This document shows, piece after piece, positions 11,601 to 24,289 of a stretch of DNA of 64,000 nucleotides; positions within the stretch are counted from its first letter, which is position 1, and every line of letters starts with the position of its first letter. This DNA is from Hanleya hanleyi. Taxonomy: Eukaryota > Mollusca > Polyplacophora > Lepidopleurida > Hanleyidae. Position numbers and translations under genes: made by a program. The notes beneath the pieces were generated by a model. It made no database searches. It saw nothing but the letters and a program-made list of their open reading frames with translations, and was not told where the DNA came from. The stretch is taken from contig JAVTVY010025325.1 of assembly GCA_036873755.1 (NCBI GenBank), forward strand, positions 1-64,000. The letters run 5' to 3'.

Positions 11601-14600
11601 ATGCAGAAGCAGGCAAAATACAATCCCAAGGGACATATCATGGCATGGCATCTGCATACCAAATTGGAGAAGAATCCGATGAGCGAAATCAGATTTAGAT
11701 TTTGACACGAGGTGATGCTACCTGTAGGTGCAAGTGGGCGAAATGCAATCCCAAGCAACATCTTATATGGTTGTTAGCCAGAGACCCGTCCACCTGTCCA
11801 GTGGACAGGCAATTTCAAATTTGGATGGGCAAAACTTGGAAAATTTAACATGGGAGAGAAAACAGGGAAGTAGCCTGTCCAAATCTAGCAAAATGTGATA
11901 TTTGGACAGGCAGATTTTATATCCTGGCTAACACCTTGTCTTATGTCATGGTATATTCATACCAAATTTAAGAAGAATCTCATGAGCGATTCTCAAGTTA
12001 TTACCCGGAAACAAATTTGGTATTTCGCCACCAGGTGGCGCCACCTGTAAGTACAAGTGAGCGAAAGGCAATCCCACGCAATATCTCCTGGCATGATACA
12101 TGCATGCTGAGTTTGAGGAGATTCCGATGGGCAGTTCTCAAGTTAACGGCTGAAAACAAATTTTGATTTTAACACCAGGTGGCGCCATCTTATGTCATGG
12201 TATTACCCGGAAACAAATTTGGGATTTTACCACAAGGTGGCACCACCTGCAAGTGAGTGAAAGGCAATCCCATGCAACATCTTCTGGCATGGTACATGCA
12301 TGCTAAGTTTGAGAAGAATCCGATGAGCATGCAGTTCTCAAGTTATTGGCAAAAAACAAATTTCAGATTTTGTCATCAGGTGGCGTCACCTGTAAGCAGA
12401 AGTGGATAAACGCAATCCCAAGCAACATCTCATGGCAAGGTACAATGTATATGCATGCCGAGTTTGGGAAGAATTCGATGAGCATTTCTCAAGTTATTGC
12501 CCGGAACCCAAATTTTGAGTGACAGGGCAAAGAGTTGCAGCACAAAAGAACAGAACGAATCCTAGTGGCGCCACCTACTGGCAGATCTTTCTGAAACGCG
12601 ATACCAATCAACATCTTGTCACAAGGAATGCATATGCCAAATATTGAAGAAATTAGACAAAGCATTTTGAGTTATCGCTTGTGAAGAATTTGAATGGAAA
12701 CCACGGACATGCACAGAAGATTGGAACAAGACCCAGTGGTGCCACCTTCAGGTAGATCTTGAACCCACGTCTGGTCACAAGGAGTGTTGTATATGCCAAA
12801 TCTCGGAGGAATCCAACAAAGCTTTTGGAAGTTATTGCCTGTGAAGAACTTGAACAGACATCCACGGAGAGCAAGACCCATTTTAACTGGAATGGACACG
12901 AAGAAGCGAAACTCAGTGGCGCCACCTTCAGGCAGATGTTACTGAAATGCAGTAGCGACCAGCGTCTTGTCACAAGGAATGTGTATGCTGAATTTCGGGA
13001 GAATCCATCAAAGTGTTTGGAAGTTATCGCTTGCAAAGAATTTGAACTGACATCCACGGACAGGAATGCACATGAGGAAGCGAGACCCAGTGGCGACACC
13101 TTCAGGCAGATGTTGCTGAAATGCAATAACAGCAGCTGAGCCAGTGCCTTGTCGCAAGGAATGCGTATGCCGAATTTCGGGAGAATCCGACAAAGCATTT
13201 GGAATGTTATCGCTTGCGAAAAATTTAAACGGGTGTCCACGGACACAAAGAAGCAAGACCCATTTTGACCCAGTGGCGCCACCTTCAGGCAGATGTTGCT
13301 GAAATGCAATACCAACTGGCGTCTTGTCGCAAGGAATGCATATGCTGAATTTCGGAAGAATCCTACAAAGCATTTGGAAGTTATCGCTTGCAGAAAATTC
13401 AAACAGACATCCATGGACATACATTTGTGCACGGACATCCACAGACACAAAGAAGCAAGAACCATTTTAAAGTCCCCGGCCGCGTTGCGGCAGGGGACAA
13501 AAAGAAACATTGTGACTTTGTTGAGTGACACTATGGCACCAGAGAAGCAACATGTCTATGTCACATCAAGTGGGACAACTCTTGCTGATTGGGTTAGTAA
13601 GAGTATTTTCCCTTGATGTCAACCAGTGCAAAAAATTACAAGTTCACTTGTTCTGAACTATTAATTAAACCAAAAGACAAATTCACTTCTAAACAAGACA
13701 TACAATTAATTTGTATTTAATAAAAACAAATAACTTACATATCCTGTGTTTTCCAGTTCTACAGGGTCTTTGGACTTGATCTTGTGTAGAAGAGGTTTGT
13801 GTTTGGGTAATATATCAGCTGGAGCTGAGGACACTCGCGTATCAATAAAAACATTTTTAACCTGCAAAAATAAAATGAAGATAAAATGTACTGACATGCT
13901 AATGTTAATTAACCCATTTTCCCTAAAAAAACAAGTTACTTATCTTTGGAGACCAAAATCTTCACACAATAGGCATTAGCAGAAGTTCATGAAAACTGAA
14001 CTTCTGGCATTAGTGATTACCAGTACAATGAGAAAACCTACATGTAGTTGAATGTTCATATTTATCTGTTTTTCTCCACACTATCAAGATCACCTACTGA
14101 ATGCAGAGTTTCATACTACAAACATGTACACTACAAATGGAAGATCTATCTCCCAAGTATTAAAAAATATAAACAAACATTTTTGAGATTCTTTTCCAAA
14201 GATAAATCTGCATTCCAACATCACATTATTGTCATTCAAGTATGCCACCATTTTGGCCTGGCTCATCAAAATTTGTGACATCACCTGTGCCTATGCACTC
14301 TCTAGTGTATAAACCCATTGTTCTGTAAATCCGAAGTGACCCAATGAAATGTCACATCTTGGATTTCCAGTTCTGTTGGAACAGCCAAATACTACACATT
14401 CTGGCGTAATAGTAGAGTATTTATGGAACAATCGACACACAATCGCCACCAATTCTAGCAATATGCAACAGTAAATACAAGTTATAAAACTAGAATATGA
14501 CAACTTCAGACCTTGCATTTACGGAGCTGATTAATGTTAAAGGAAACAATCAGCCCCGTCAAACTGCAAAAGTTTCTTGATTTACTCTTACATGTCTGGT

Positions 14601-16491
14601 GGAAATGCATTTGAGTCCAGGTGACTTCACACACAGGCATATGTGCTGCATATTTCAGAATGTTTTGATTAGTTAAAATTAATCAATAGTGGCATAAATT
14701 AATCTGTTCAGTCTCCAAATTGTGATATTTCAAAATTGATTGATCGGCTGGAAAAATTCAAAATAAATATTTGTTTATATTAATGGATACCTGGTACTGG
14801 GGATATAAATACAGTAGATGCTTTATTAATCGCGGGAATTATCTTTCGCGGTTTTACTTTCAATCAGTGTGCGCGGAATCTAACATTCGCAGATAATGTA
14901 CCAGTGGACCAGGAATTCAGGGGTGAATATCCACAGAATTTATTCCCAATATCTGCCGAACACATCTCCGGTGCCGAGTGTTCACAGCGATTTCGCCATG
15001 TTTTCTCCCACGCCCTCCTACGGAGAGGGCTGATTGGAATATAAAGAATAGGCTGATAATAGCTTTATGGGCTTTAGCTGGACATTAATTAGAGGTATCA
15101 CAATGATTAGAAACAAATGTGAGCTAATTGGCACAAAATTTGCTGCAAACAGCATGTACAGTCCCGCCATTGAACATGTGGCCGGCAACAACAACACATT
15201 TACTTCCTGTTGTTCAGACATGCTCAGACTAAATTACAAAACCAATTATCGTTTGATATTTTATAAATTAAACAACCTATTCTGTTTATTCCGGTAATCA
15301 TTTCCAAATACAGTAAAACATTCCCTGCAGAGTTAAACTAGTCCGGTTACGTGTTGATGCTACAACAACAGCAGCAGTACTTTGTAAACGGCGATCGATG
15401 CCCATTTTCCAGTAAGATGGCTTGAGTCTATGTTCGATGCATTTATCCCCTGAAGGGAAGTTATAGTAGCGGGAATAATCTTTCGCGGAAAAAGTTTTAC
15501 CGCAAAAACCGCGAAAGATAAGGTCCCGCGAATGATAAGGCATCTACAGTATTTGAAGTCACTTTTCCCAAATGTTCTCTTCTCCTTTAACAGCAAGATT
15601 GATGACTGAGCTATGAAAGAACTGGTCTCATCTCAATGAAGATACATCTCTAGTTGAGATGGTGCATAATATGTTTAGCATAGGTGTGTCAGGAGAGCAG
15701 AGGAGAAAGGTGATACTGACCTCTTGTTCTGTGGGGTGTGTGATTGGTTTATCTCTGATGAACCCTGACCCCACTTGGTGCGTACTGCAGGGTAAGGGTT
15801 CACGGCCTGTGTTTTCCTTATACGGCTGGTAATGAAGCTGCGTGATCGTATTATAATTCCTTGAAACGATGTCGCTGTGAACAGAATACATGTATACAGT
15901 ACAGTGAATACAGGGTTGTGAGTTTGGTTATATTTAACTGTTGGTTCATACATGTACATGTATGATACACTTCCCAAAGAACGAAAACAAAAAATGAGAT
16001 ACCGGTATGATAAAAGCTTCAATTTGTCTGCCATTCAATTTCCAATTCAAGGAAGATGTGTTCCTTGTTATTTGTGGAATACGGATGTCAATGAGTTCGA
16101 ATACAAAGATGGATGAGCCAGTAATTGAGAAATCATTTATGAGCTTACTTGGCAACACATTTTCTTCACATGTAAAAGTTAATAAAATTCCATGTTCAAA
16201 GAGAAGTGGATTTTGCCACTTTTATTTCTCAAGTTTGCGATTCATTTTTGTCTGGACCTACCCCATGACTGGGTTATCAACATCATCCAGTCGTTGTGAG
16301 TAGTACACCCCTGGTCTGAAGTTGGACAGATAGCCTGTACCAGTGTGTTTGCCTGTCCGTGGTTTAAAATTTTCCCATCGTTTGCCATACGTCGTGGAAT
16401 TCTGTGTCACATAGAACTTCATGATATTGGTGTCAGGTCCATGACTGGCATTGACATGTGCTGTCCTGGTACCATGTGGTAAACGCCCCAT
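5620..16491 (-). CDS. SAXO4: Stabilizer of axonemal microtubules 4 / PPP1R32-like
   Basis: Twelve minus-strand coding exons join in frame to 459 codons: 16491-16262, 15859-15721, 13861-13739, 10711-10651, 9684-9572, 8983-8912, 8042-7941, 7650-7547, 7341-7324, 6877-6707, 6271-6107, 5701-5620. Every junction is GT-AG with matching phase. The first exon (MGRLPHG, then MKFYVTQNSTTYG and TGTGYLSNFRP) follows the start of vertebrate PPP1R32. Later exons repeat the family's GxGF/GxGY segments (VGSGFI, ETGFTH, GTGFTRE). The penultimate exon carries VGLEREGHCRGG, matching human LDREGWTRGG. Human protein is 425 residues. Family members bind axonemal microtubules and protein phosphatase 1. The C-terminal RSVTF (residues 453-457) fits the PP1-docking RVxF pattern. 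The ATG lies 24 nt inside an exon whose acceptor is at 16516, so a non-coding first exon lies upstream. The 18-nt exon 7341-7324 is the least certain. Exon 6 abuts a tandem array made from its own donor site. Confidence 0.9.
8312..8420 (+). mobile_element. Solo SINE tail, degenerate
   Basis: Contains gagtgaatgagtatgattta followed by acgtctctttcaacaatgtt and tcagtcatatcacgatg, then a 'gggtccaattcctgttcaca' segment. The same module is the tail of the 5S-derived SINEs but here lacks the 5S head. It lies in a SAXO4 intron. Confidence 0.6.
8640..8939 (-). repeat. 57-bp perfect tandem array containing SAXO4 exon 6 donor
   Basis: Five donor-bearing units of 57 bp that appear identical. On the minus strand each holds the last 16 bases of SAXO4 exon 6 (ctcacaataccccat-like, coding SQYPH) followed by gtaagttcattaataata and the rest of the early intron. 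Equivalent donors fall after 8912, 8855, 8798, 8741 and 8684. The unit is 19 codons and has no stop in the exon's frame, so skipping to a later donor inserts repeats of about SQYPHVSSLIIPSLSTTQP. The lack of divergence suggests recent expansion or homogenisation. Confidence 0.95.
10270..10400 (+). mobile_element. Solo SINE tail
   Basis: The sequence gagtgggtgaatatgattta, then acatcgctttcaacactatt and gacgttgggtcctattcc, matches the tail module seen at 8312, 29095, 29494 and 29698. It is followed by repeated 'gtcctattcc' segments and lies in the SAXO4 intron upstream of the 9684-9572 exon. Confidence 0.65.
11220..13470. repeat. Degenerate tandem array with CTCF-like palindromes
   Basis: About a dozen diverged units, typically 130-190 bp, each with the order gcaatcccaagcaacatctc, ggcatggtacatgcat, agaagaatccgatgagcagt, tcaagttattgcccggaaac, then a core such as CCACCAGGTGGCGCCACCTG (12028-12047). 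Further cores occur near 11320, 11580, 12171, 12230 and 12373. In the proximal part (12560-13290) the core becomes cagtggcgccaccttcaggc. The 292-codon minus-strand ORF over 12653-13531 is a by-product of the periodicity. It sits in the 3-kb intron between the SAXO4 exons at 13739 and 10711. Confidence 0.8.
13472..13498. other. GC-rich hairpin closing the 11.2-13.5 kb array
   Basis: GTCCCC-GGCCGC, loop gtt, GCGGCa-GGGGAC forms an 11-12-bp stem with one mismatch. It stands exactly where the repeat array ends and is far more GC-rich than its surroundings. A similar array-ending hairpin is at 33474-33500. Confidence 0.6.
14812..15549. mobile_element. 738-bp TA-flanked non-autonomous DNA transposon
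   Basis: The ends are inverted: CAGTAGATGCTTTATTAATC at the left, and the complement of CTGTAGATGCCTTATCATTC at the right. Further in, both arms carry cgcggga and ttatctttcgcggtttt. A TA dinucleotide flanks each end (14810-14811, 15550-15551), which fits Tc1/mariner-type insertion. No transposase ORF is present. Confidence 0.8.
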
Positions 16492-16515
16492 CTTCGAAGT
16501 CTATATAGGGTAGTG

Positions 16516-19500
16516 CTGTAGAAAGAAATCCACCAGAGCCATACAGAATTAGAAATCTACAATTGGTCCTTGGGCCTCGCTCGTTTAATATTGGGAGAGG
16601 GGGTCGGGCAATCGGCTTCACCGCGCCTGTTTAACTGATAGCGTTTAGATCTGCAATGCGTTTCTGTAATGTCTCTAAGAGAGAATGCAATATTTTACAC
16701 CCCTATACAGGTCACAGGGAGAGAATTAAGGTTTAATGTCACATTCAGCAATATTTCAGCTATATAGCAAGTATATAGCTATTTTGGACGATTTTTAGAG
16801 GTTATTTTTATGTAATTTCCAAGATGGACCTTTTGGGATGAAACTTGGCATCAGACATCTGCTACTCAGAACTAATCTTTGACATATTTTTCAAGATTAT
16901 CGGTGCTTCCATCTTCACGGTCGAAGCATTGAGAGATTAACAGAATTAGCCCGTCAGCAGTACCAGTGTCAGGGAGGTATTTTGGACACTTCAGAATCAA
17001 ATGATATTATGTTTTGCAACTGCAGATATAATGCATCAGATAAGTCATAAACTAATTATTCATATACTGTTTATTTCATTACCTTTTTTATGAATTTAAA
17101 ATAATTTATATCACACAAAAATAAGAGGATATTTCAGGTACCCCCACGGCACCAAACAAACCAGCAAGTGCCATTGACAATGCATGGAGGGCAGGGGCAC
17201 CCTTGCTGCAAATTCCTTGTGCATTTAATTCACATAGTGCCAATTGCCAAAATTGATACAAAGAATTGAAGAAGAGTATCTCCTTGATAAATGTAACATA
17301 TTTTGAATAAATTTGGTGTATCTGTGCGCTCAGAAAATTGAATTCCCAGCCAAACTTTGAGGTGAAAATTACTTGATTTTTTTTTTTCAAGATTGATTTT
17401 TTGACATAAAAAATGGTCTAGATGGCTGAAATTTTGAACACTGATGAGTTTCAACTTCCTTTTCAAACCTGTATAAAATTGAAAGCTGCGCATGGAATGG
17501 CAGGAAGTGTCCAAAATAGCACCTGTCCAAAATAGCTTTCTCACCTGTCATCACCCTACCCGTCCTGTATCCGTGACCATAGATACATGTATAAACGCCT
17601 CAATTATACTTGGGACTTGATTGAATTTCACAGAATCAATGTAAGGCTACATAGATTACATATTACATATTGTATCACAGTGCGTCTGTTACAACAACAA
17701 CATCAAACAATAAAATGCAAAAAGCGCCAAAAATATGTGTGCATTAACTGTTACGATGAAATTATCTATGCTTTCAATGGACACTTACCACTTCAATTAA
17801 TACTGTAAACAACACCCAGTCTAGTGGCGACCTATCCGCATAATATTATCTAAAAGACCATCAATGAAATGACTTCCACCATAAACAGCTTGGTCCGTCG
17901 CCACTGGTAACCACGTGTGTGCACCTGTATCAATGACGTTTAACCTACACGAAGGGAGATAACTCATGCCTTGCATGTCTACCGTCAGTTGACCAGGCAT
18001 CAATTTCTGTTACATTTGATTTTCGAAATATTGTATTCAAATTCAAAATATCAACAGCTTTAAAACTACAGATTCCCCGTCCTAAAAACAGCAATAACCA
18101 GACCAATGTGTTTAAACGGTGTACGGACTTCCCACAGGACGCTTGACCAAGTGCTACTACCAATATAATTTGATGTAGGTTTTTATTTTGTACTAATTAT
18201 AGAAATGATTTTTCAAGAACCATTTTACCAGTTGTAACTCTTAAAGATATTTATTTTGAATAAAATGCTCAGGCCTATCTATCGGTATTCGATTGAGACA
18301 AACAAACATGAAATTATTTTATTCAAGATATTAGAAGTTAAACGAACTAATCGCCAATGGTTTTCCACCGCGGACGGACTTTTCAACTGACTATTTCCGA
18401 AACGAGTGAAATAATTTAACTATAATTATCCCTGTAGATGAAGAAGACATATTTCTTCGATGATATGGGTTAAATTAAATAACTGGAGAGCAAACGATGA
18501 TGGCAGCTACCACAGGGACTCGTTACCGTTTTAATTGGTTATTTAGTTGAGGGAGTGGAGTCAACCTAATTAACCATTTAACAACAGTAACGCGCCCCTA
18601 TGTAGGGTACCGGTATTCTTAAAGCTGACGATATGCGCTACGGTACGTACAGTGGTATGTTATAGGAGACCCGATCCCTTTTGAAACGTGGAATGGAAAT
18701 TTCCCTAATTTATTAGCAATATACAGGTAGACATTTTTTAAAATATATCGCTGTATTTATCTCAGATCATCTACGGTTCGACATGATGACGCGCGCTTCA
18801 CTATAAATACCGGTATGCAAATATTGGATGATAACTAGGGGGCTTATTACGAAAACAATTTGAAAAAAAAATAATGATATAGGCCTACCGGTATATAATG
18901 TAGGAATATAAATAAACTACCGGTATTTCAAATGCGATTTCATCTTTGCATATCGAAGTCGAACACTACACGTGACGGAACATTACTGTAGTATTTAGTT
19001 TGAAATGTGAAGATGATGCGATTTATGGGCGTAAGGGTTCATTCTTAACATTCGTGAAATGGAAATTTCTACACTTTATCAGCTGATAATTTGACCGGCC
19101 ATGATCATTTATATATATAAACAATGTACCATGTCACTATACAATTCGTCACAAATCCGGCTTGAGAACTATGATAATATAATGCAAACTATGAGTCTAA
19201 ACAATTTATGATTTATAGGCCTAGAGCACGATTCTGAAATCAAATATATGGGTAAACTTTAGATCGATATTGTGTTGTTTATGAGATATTGTATACTCTT
19301 CCCGGTTTTTCTAAAGTACTTCCCGGATGACATTACCATACATGGAAACTTAATTGTAGATTACGTGTCTATACATATCATAACGTACCGTATGCAGTAT
19401 ACACCTGTCACAGGTGATCTCCGAATATATCCTGTAATACCGATATAGCTCAAATTGGCCCAATCTTCAGTCGTATGCTCTTAGTGACATAGGTAGCTAA

Positions 19501-19590
19501 ATTCATGAAATGATATAAAGATGAAAATACAATTAAACAAGATATTTAATTGCATAACCACCAATGTTTATTCACCCAACCCCCACCCCC
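16516..19590. other. Upstream region of SAXO4, no coding gene seen
   Basis: It should hold the SAXO4 promoter and 5' UTR exon. One candidate donor on the minus strand, gatgacag|gtgagaaag at about 17543, could end that exon, but nothing confirms it. A degenerate SINE tail (agagaattaaggtttaatgt) lies at 16715-16775. AT-rich, low-complexity DNA continues to 19.5 kb. Confidence 0.4.
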
Positions 19591-19689
19591 CTTGGACCTC
19601 CGGGGTTGATACTTGACCTGGTATCTAGGTTGGACCTAGGACCTAGGGGTGAACTCTGGAGTGTAGCCAGGGGAAGAGGTCACGCGACT

Positions 19690-20330
19690 GCGACGTTATC
19701 AGTATTAGTGAAAGCGCAGATACATGTATACTCTTGAATGCGCACTTGGGACTGGGTGCCTAACTACACTCCTATATACTGACCCACAGGGGCGGGGACG
19801 GTATGTGGGGGATAAAGGGCTCACGCTGTAGTGTATGAATGGAGCGGCATCAGGGTCGTTGCTTGACGTTGACCGGTGACGCCATTGTGAGAATACGCAC
19901 TCGGAGAGTAGTAGAGAAACCGCAAATAGGGTCAGATGCACACTTGGGATAATGTACGTAACCACACCCCTATACACTAGCCCATAGGGTCGACTAGTGG
20001 TATGTGGACCTTGGAGATGTATGTGGATAATGGAGTGTAACCAGAGACGAAGTCAAGTTACGGTGACATCATGAGTGACGCCATCAGTAGCAGCGGGGCC
20101 GCATGTTCGGATGTGCACTTGGGCTAAGCGCCTACATACACACTATACACTATCCCATATGGGCAACTAGCATGGGAACTTGGAGGACAATGAAAAATAT
20201 CCAGAGAAGCGGTCACGTGTATATGACGTCAGCTGCAACGTCATAAGTAGTAGAGAAAACGCAGATACGGCTGGATACAGAATCGAGTCCAGGCACGAAC
20301 CTACACCCCTGTACACTGGCCCTTCATTCA
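19690..20330 (+). repeat. Left inverted terminal array of the 8.6-kb block
   Basis: Three to four units of about 180-196 bp, marked by gatgcacacttggg at about 19934 (also 19738 and 20113), then a 'ctatacactagcccataggg' block, a 'tatgtggaccttggag' block, an 'agagaagcggtcacgtg' block and 'agtagtagagaaac'. The same units occur in inverted orientation at 27840-28335. Confidence 0.75.
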
Positions 20331-20639
20331 AGCGGCAGCATGCTATACTATTCATAGATCGCCATATTTCTGGCACATGAGTAGTACTACCGTTCTAAAT
20401 TATCTTGTTCGGCGTCCTATATTGCCTCAGCGTGGGTATGGTGGATCTTCCATGTAAGGAATTACGAAACGCGAGATGTAGTGGTACAGCCAGTGTGAGA
20501 CGACAGGTTACAGCGACACTTTGAACTTTTATTTATTTTATTTTTTTTGCTTTTGAAAGTCAAGAAACAGAAGTGCATTTAGTTTGAGGCTATTATCTTG
20601 GACGACGGTATACAGCGAGTCTGAATTGATGTATTCTAT

Positions 20640-22370
20640 GAGACGACAGATTGCTGTGACAGTTTCAATAGATGTTTTACCTGGGCGACGGATTGCTGCG
20701 ACAGTTTGAAACGGTTTTCCTTGGCGGCAGTTTGCAGCGCCACTTTGACAAGGAGGTATATTCTGTCAGACGACAGAATGCTGTGACAGTTTGAAACTGT
20801 TTATTCCGGGCGACAGTTTGCAGCGACAGTTCGAAACAGTTTTCCTAGGCTACAGTTTGTAGCGATACTTTAGCAAGGTATATTCTGTCGGAAGACAGAT
20901 TGCTGCGACAGTTTGAAACGGGTTTTCCTGGACGACAGTTTGCAGCGACACTTTGAAAGTGTTTATCCTGGGGGATAAATTGCACATGTGAACACTGGCA
21001 GCTTTCTATGCCCCCAAACCTGACCGATTTTCTTTAAACACTATGAATTAACACTGTTGATGGGGAAACACTTTTCATGGGGAAATATAAATTGACAAGA
21101 TATATCCTGTCGGACGACAGATTGCTGTGACAGTTTGAAACTATTTTTCCTGGGCGACAGTTTGCAGCGACACTTCGGCAAGGCATATTCTGTCGAACGA
21201 CAGATTGCTGCGGCAGTTTGAAACTTTTTTTCCTGGGCGACAGTTTCCAGCAGCGACACTTTGACCAGGTATATTCTGTCGGACGACAGATTGCTGCGAC
21301 AGTTTGAAACTGTTTTTCCTGGGGGACAGTTTGCAGCGACACTTTGACCAGGTTTCTTCTGTCAGACGACAGATTGCTGCGACAGTTTGAAACTGTTTTT
21401 CTTGGGCGACAGATTGCAGCGACACTTTAACAAGGTAGATTCTTTCGGACGACAGATTGCTGCGACAGTTTGAAAATGTTTTGCCTGTGCGACAGTTCGC
21501 AGCGACAGTTATTGTTTATCTTGGAAGATGCACTTGTGAACACTGGCACCTTTCTACACCTCCAACCGGACCAATTTTCTTGAAACACTTCCTATGAATT
21601 AACATTATTGATGGGGGAAATGGAGAAATGTAAATTGACAAGGTATAATCTGTCGGGCGACAGATTGCTGCGACAGTTTGAAACAGGTTTCCTGGGCGAC
21701 AATTTACAGCGACACTTTGACAAGGTACATTCTGTCGAACGATAGATTCTTGCGACAGTCTGAAACTCTTATTCGTGAGCGACAGTTTGCAGCGGCACTT
21801 TGACAAGCTACATTTTGTCGTACGACAGATAGCTAAGACAGTTTGAATGTGTCGGTGACAGATTGCAGCGACACCTTGAGACGGTATATTCTGTCGGACG
21901 ACCGATTGCTGCGAGAGTTTGGAAATGTTTTTTCCTGAGCGACAGTTTGCAGCGACACTTTGACAAGGTGGAAATATTGCTTGCCAATAGTATTTTGACC
22001 CGGTTTCTACATGTACCATGATGTTTAATGTTAGCATTATGACACTGTGGAACATTGAGATTGCTCAAGAACAGGGGAAGGTGGGCGAACGACTTGCCCT
22101 TGCCAATTTTAGGTTGTCTTCTGTCCGACGACAGATTGCTGTGAAAGTTTCAAACTGATTTTCCTGAGCGACAGTATGCAGCGACACTTTGACAAGCTAT
22201 ATTTTGTCGAGAAACAGATGGCAGCGACACTTTGAGATGGTATATTTTGTCGAACGACAGTTTTCAACGACACTTTGACAAGGTACATAGTGTCAAACGA
22301 GAGATTACTGAAACTTTGAAACTTTTTCCTGGGCGACAGTATGCAGCGACACTCGACTTCACGTACATTG
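20640..22370 (+). repeat. Satellite A, about 85-90-bp units ('gcgacagtttgaaac')
   Basis: Units run cgacagattgctgcgacagt, ttgaaactgtttttcctggg, cgacagtttgcagcgacact, ttgacaaggtatattctgtc. Each has two internal half-units, because gcgacagttt recurs. A spacer beginning ctggcagctttctatg appears at about 20996 and again, diverged, at about 21542, giving a higher-order period near 550 bp. The minus-strand ORFs of 94-179 codons here simply read the repeat. Confidence 0.9.
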
Positions 22371-23370
22371 CTCCCTAACACCGCTTTGACACTCGACTTC
22401 ATGTACATCCCTCCCTAATACCGCGTTGACACTCGGCTAAACATACCTTCGCCCCTAATACCCCATTGACATTCGACTTCACTTACATTCCTCCCTAACA
22501 CCGCTTTGACAATCGACTTCTCTTACATTTCTCCCTAACACTACTTTGACACGCGACTTCATGTGCATTACTCCCTAACACGGCTTTGACGCTCGACTTC
22601 ACGTACATTCCTCCATAACACGTACTTGACAAAGACGTACAGGTACACTTTGGTGGAGAAATACAACTGAAACGAGCCATACCTAACCCTAAATCCTAAT
22701 CCGACTTGGAACTCGATTTCATATACATTCCTCCCTCATACCACTTTGACACTCGACTATATACCTTCGCCCCTAATATCCCATTGACATTCGTGTTCTC
22801 TTACATTACTACCTAACACCGCTTTGACAATCGACTTCACTTACATTTCTTCCTAACACTACTTTGACACGCGACTTCATGTGGATTACTCCCTAACACG
22901 GCTTCGACACTCGACTTCACGTGCGTTCCTTCCTAACACCCCTTCGACACACTACTTATGTACATTCCTCGCTAAGACGGCTTTGACACTCGACTTAACT
23001 TACATAACGCCAAAACCGTTTTGGCACGCACATTATTCCCTAACACCGCTTTGATGTCGACTTTACGTACATTCCTTCCTAACACTATTTTGACACTCGT
23101 CTTTATGTACATTCCTTCCTAACACATACACTTTGCTGGAGAAATTATATGATTTTGACAGCTGATATGAATCTGAATGTGATAGTTATGAAAGATACCT
23201 AACCCTAAGTCCTAATGCCGCTTTGACACGCGTCTTCGCGTATGTTTCTCCCAAACACCACTTTGACACTACGCTTCACGAACATTCCTCCCTAACGCCG
23301 CTTCGAAACTCGACTTCACATACATTCCTTCCTAACACTGCTTTGAAACTCGACCTCCTCCCTAATAAAA
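22340..23370 (+). repeat. Satellite B, about 40-bp units ('ctttgacactcgacttca')
   Basis: More than twenty units of the form ctttgacactcgacttca followed by cgtacattcctccctaacac. A diverged spacer containing gatacctaaccctaa occurs at about 22678 and 23198, giving a higher-order period near 520 bp. Confidence 0.9.
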
Positions 23371-23830
23371 ACAGTTTCAAACAGTCGCCGCAGTCTGTCT
23401 TCGACAGAATATACCTTGTCAAAGTGTCGCTACAAACTGCCGCTCAGGAATACAGATCCAAACAGTCGCAGCAATCTATCATCCGGCTGAATATACCTTG
23501 TCAAAATGCCGCTGCGAACTGTCGCTTAGGAAAAATGGTTTCCGACTGTCTCAGCAATCTGTCGTCCGGCAGAATATACCTTGTCAAAATATCGCTGCAA
23601 ACTGTCGCCGAAGAAAAAAAGGCTCACGCTGTCGCTCTAAACTGTCGTCTGAGAAGATTATTCATCTCATCCCTCCCACCCCCACCCCGTTATAATTATT
23701 TCCTTTTATATTCTTGGAGAGAGGGCCTCATCATCCATTCGTGATCAACAGTTTCAAACTGTCACAACAATCTGTCGTCCTGCCGAATATACCTCGTCAA
23801 AGCGTCGGTGCAGATTGTCGCCGAGGAGAA
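23370..23830 (-). repeat. Satellite A, inverted block
   Basis: The reverse complement of satellite A: caaacagtcgccgcagtctg and ataccttgtcaaagtgtcgc are the complements of units at 20.6-22.3 kb. With the forward block it makes a large imperfect palindrome centred on satellite B. Confidence 0.85.
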
Positions 23831-23997
23831 CTCAAACCCATTCATCACATCACCCTTATAATTGTTTCCTTGTATATTGTTGGGGAGAGGCCCCCATTAT
23901 CCGTTCGCCATATCTTACATGGAAGACGTACCGTATTAATAGCCACTAACTGTCACAATTAAGACGGCCCTAAAAGGTGGGTTAATTTCGTCCTCAC

Positions 23998-24230
23998 TCA
24001 GGCTTCCCTGGGCCAGCTATCCACGTGAGCGAATGAGCTTTCAGTATCAGGGGGTACACTCTCAGTTTCAGTAGTATCTGCATGACTAGCAACACAAGAG
24101 GGTACACTCTCAGTGTGAGAGTCAGCGGGCACATCGGCTTCTGGCGCCACGGTGTCTTCGTACCCATGTATATTTTTCCGGTGTCTCATCATATCATAGT
24201 GTCTGGTAACGTTCGTCCGATCTGATTACA
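23998..24230 (-). pseudogene. Fragment of C2H2-type ORF, inverted copy
   Basis: The minus-strand frame reads HYDMMRHRKNIHGYEDTVAP, followed by an acidic Ser/Thr-rich stretch ending in a stop. The MMRH-KNIHG part is the second half of a C2H2 finger (His-x4-His) and matches the plus-strand copy at 24632. The finger's Cys pair is lost upstream. It is a broken relative in the opposite orientation. Confidence 0.6.
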
Positions 24231-24289
24231 CCCTGTACCATATAGCCCGTAGGGCATAGGATACACCAGGGTGCGAGTGTACCACACAT

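Noticed and set aside
12653..13531. 292-codon minus-strand ORF
   Set aside because: It crosses the degenerate tandem array. Its protein is a periodic repeat with no domain, and a real gene's intron surrounds it.
17530..17590. 5' UTR exon of SAXO4 ending gatgacag|gtgaga
   Set aside because: The donor is good but nothing else supports transcription. It is kept only as a candidate in the region note.
21034..22408. Several minus-strand ORFs with CRCKLSPRK-like repeats
   Set aside because: These translate satellite A. Frames shift freely between units and no start or splice context is present.
22678..23215. Telomeric repeat (taaccctaa)
   Set aside because: Only about two units occur at each of two places, each as part of the satellite B higher-order spacer.
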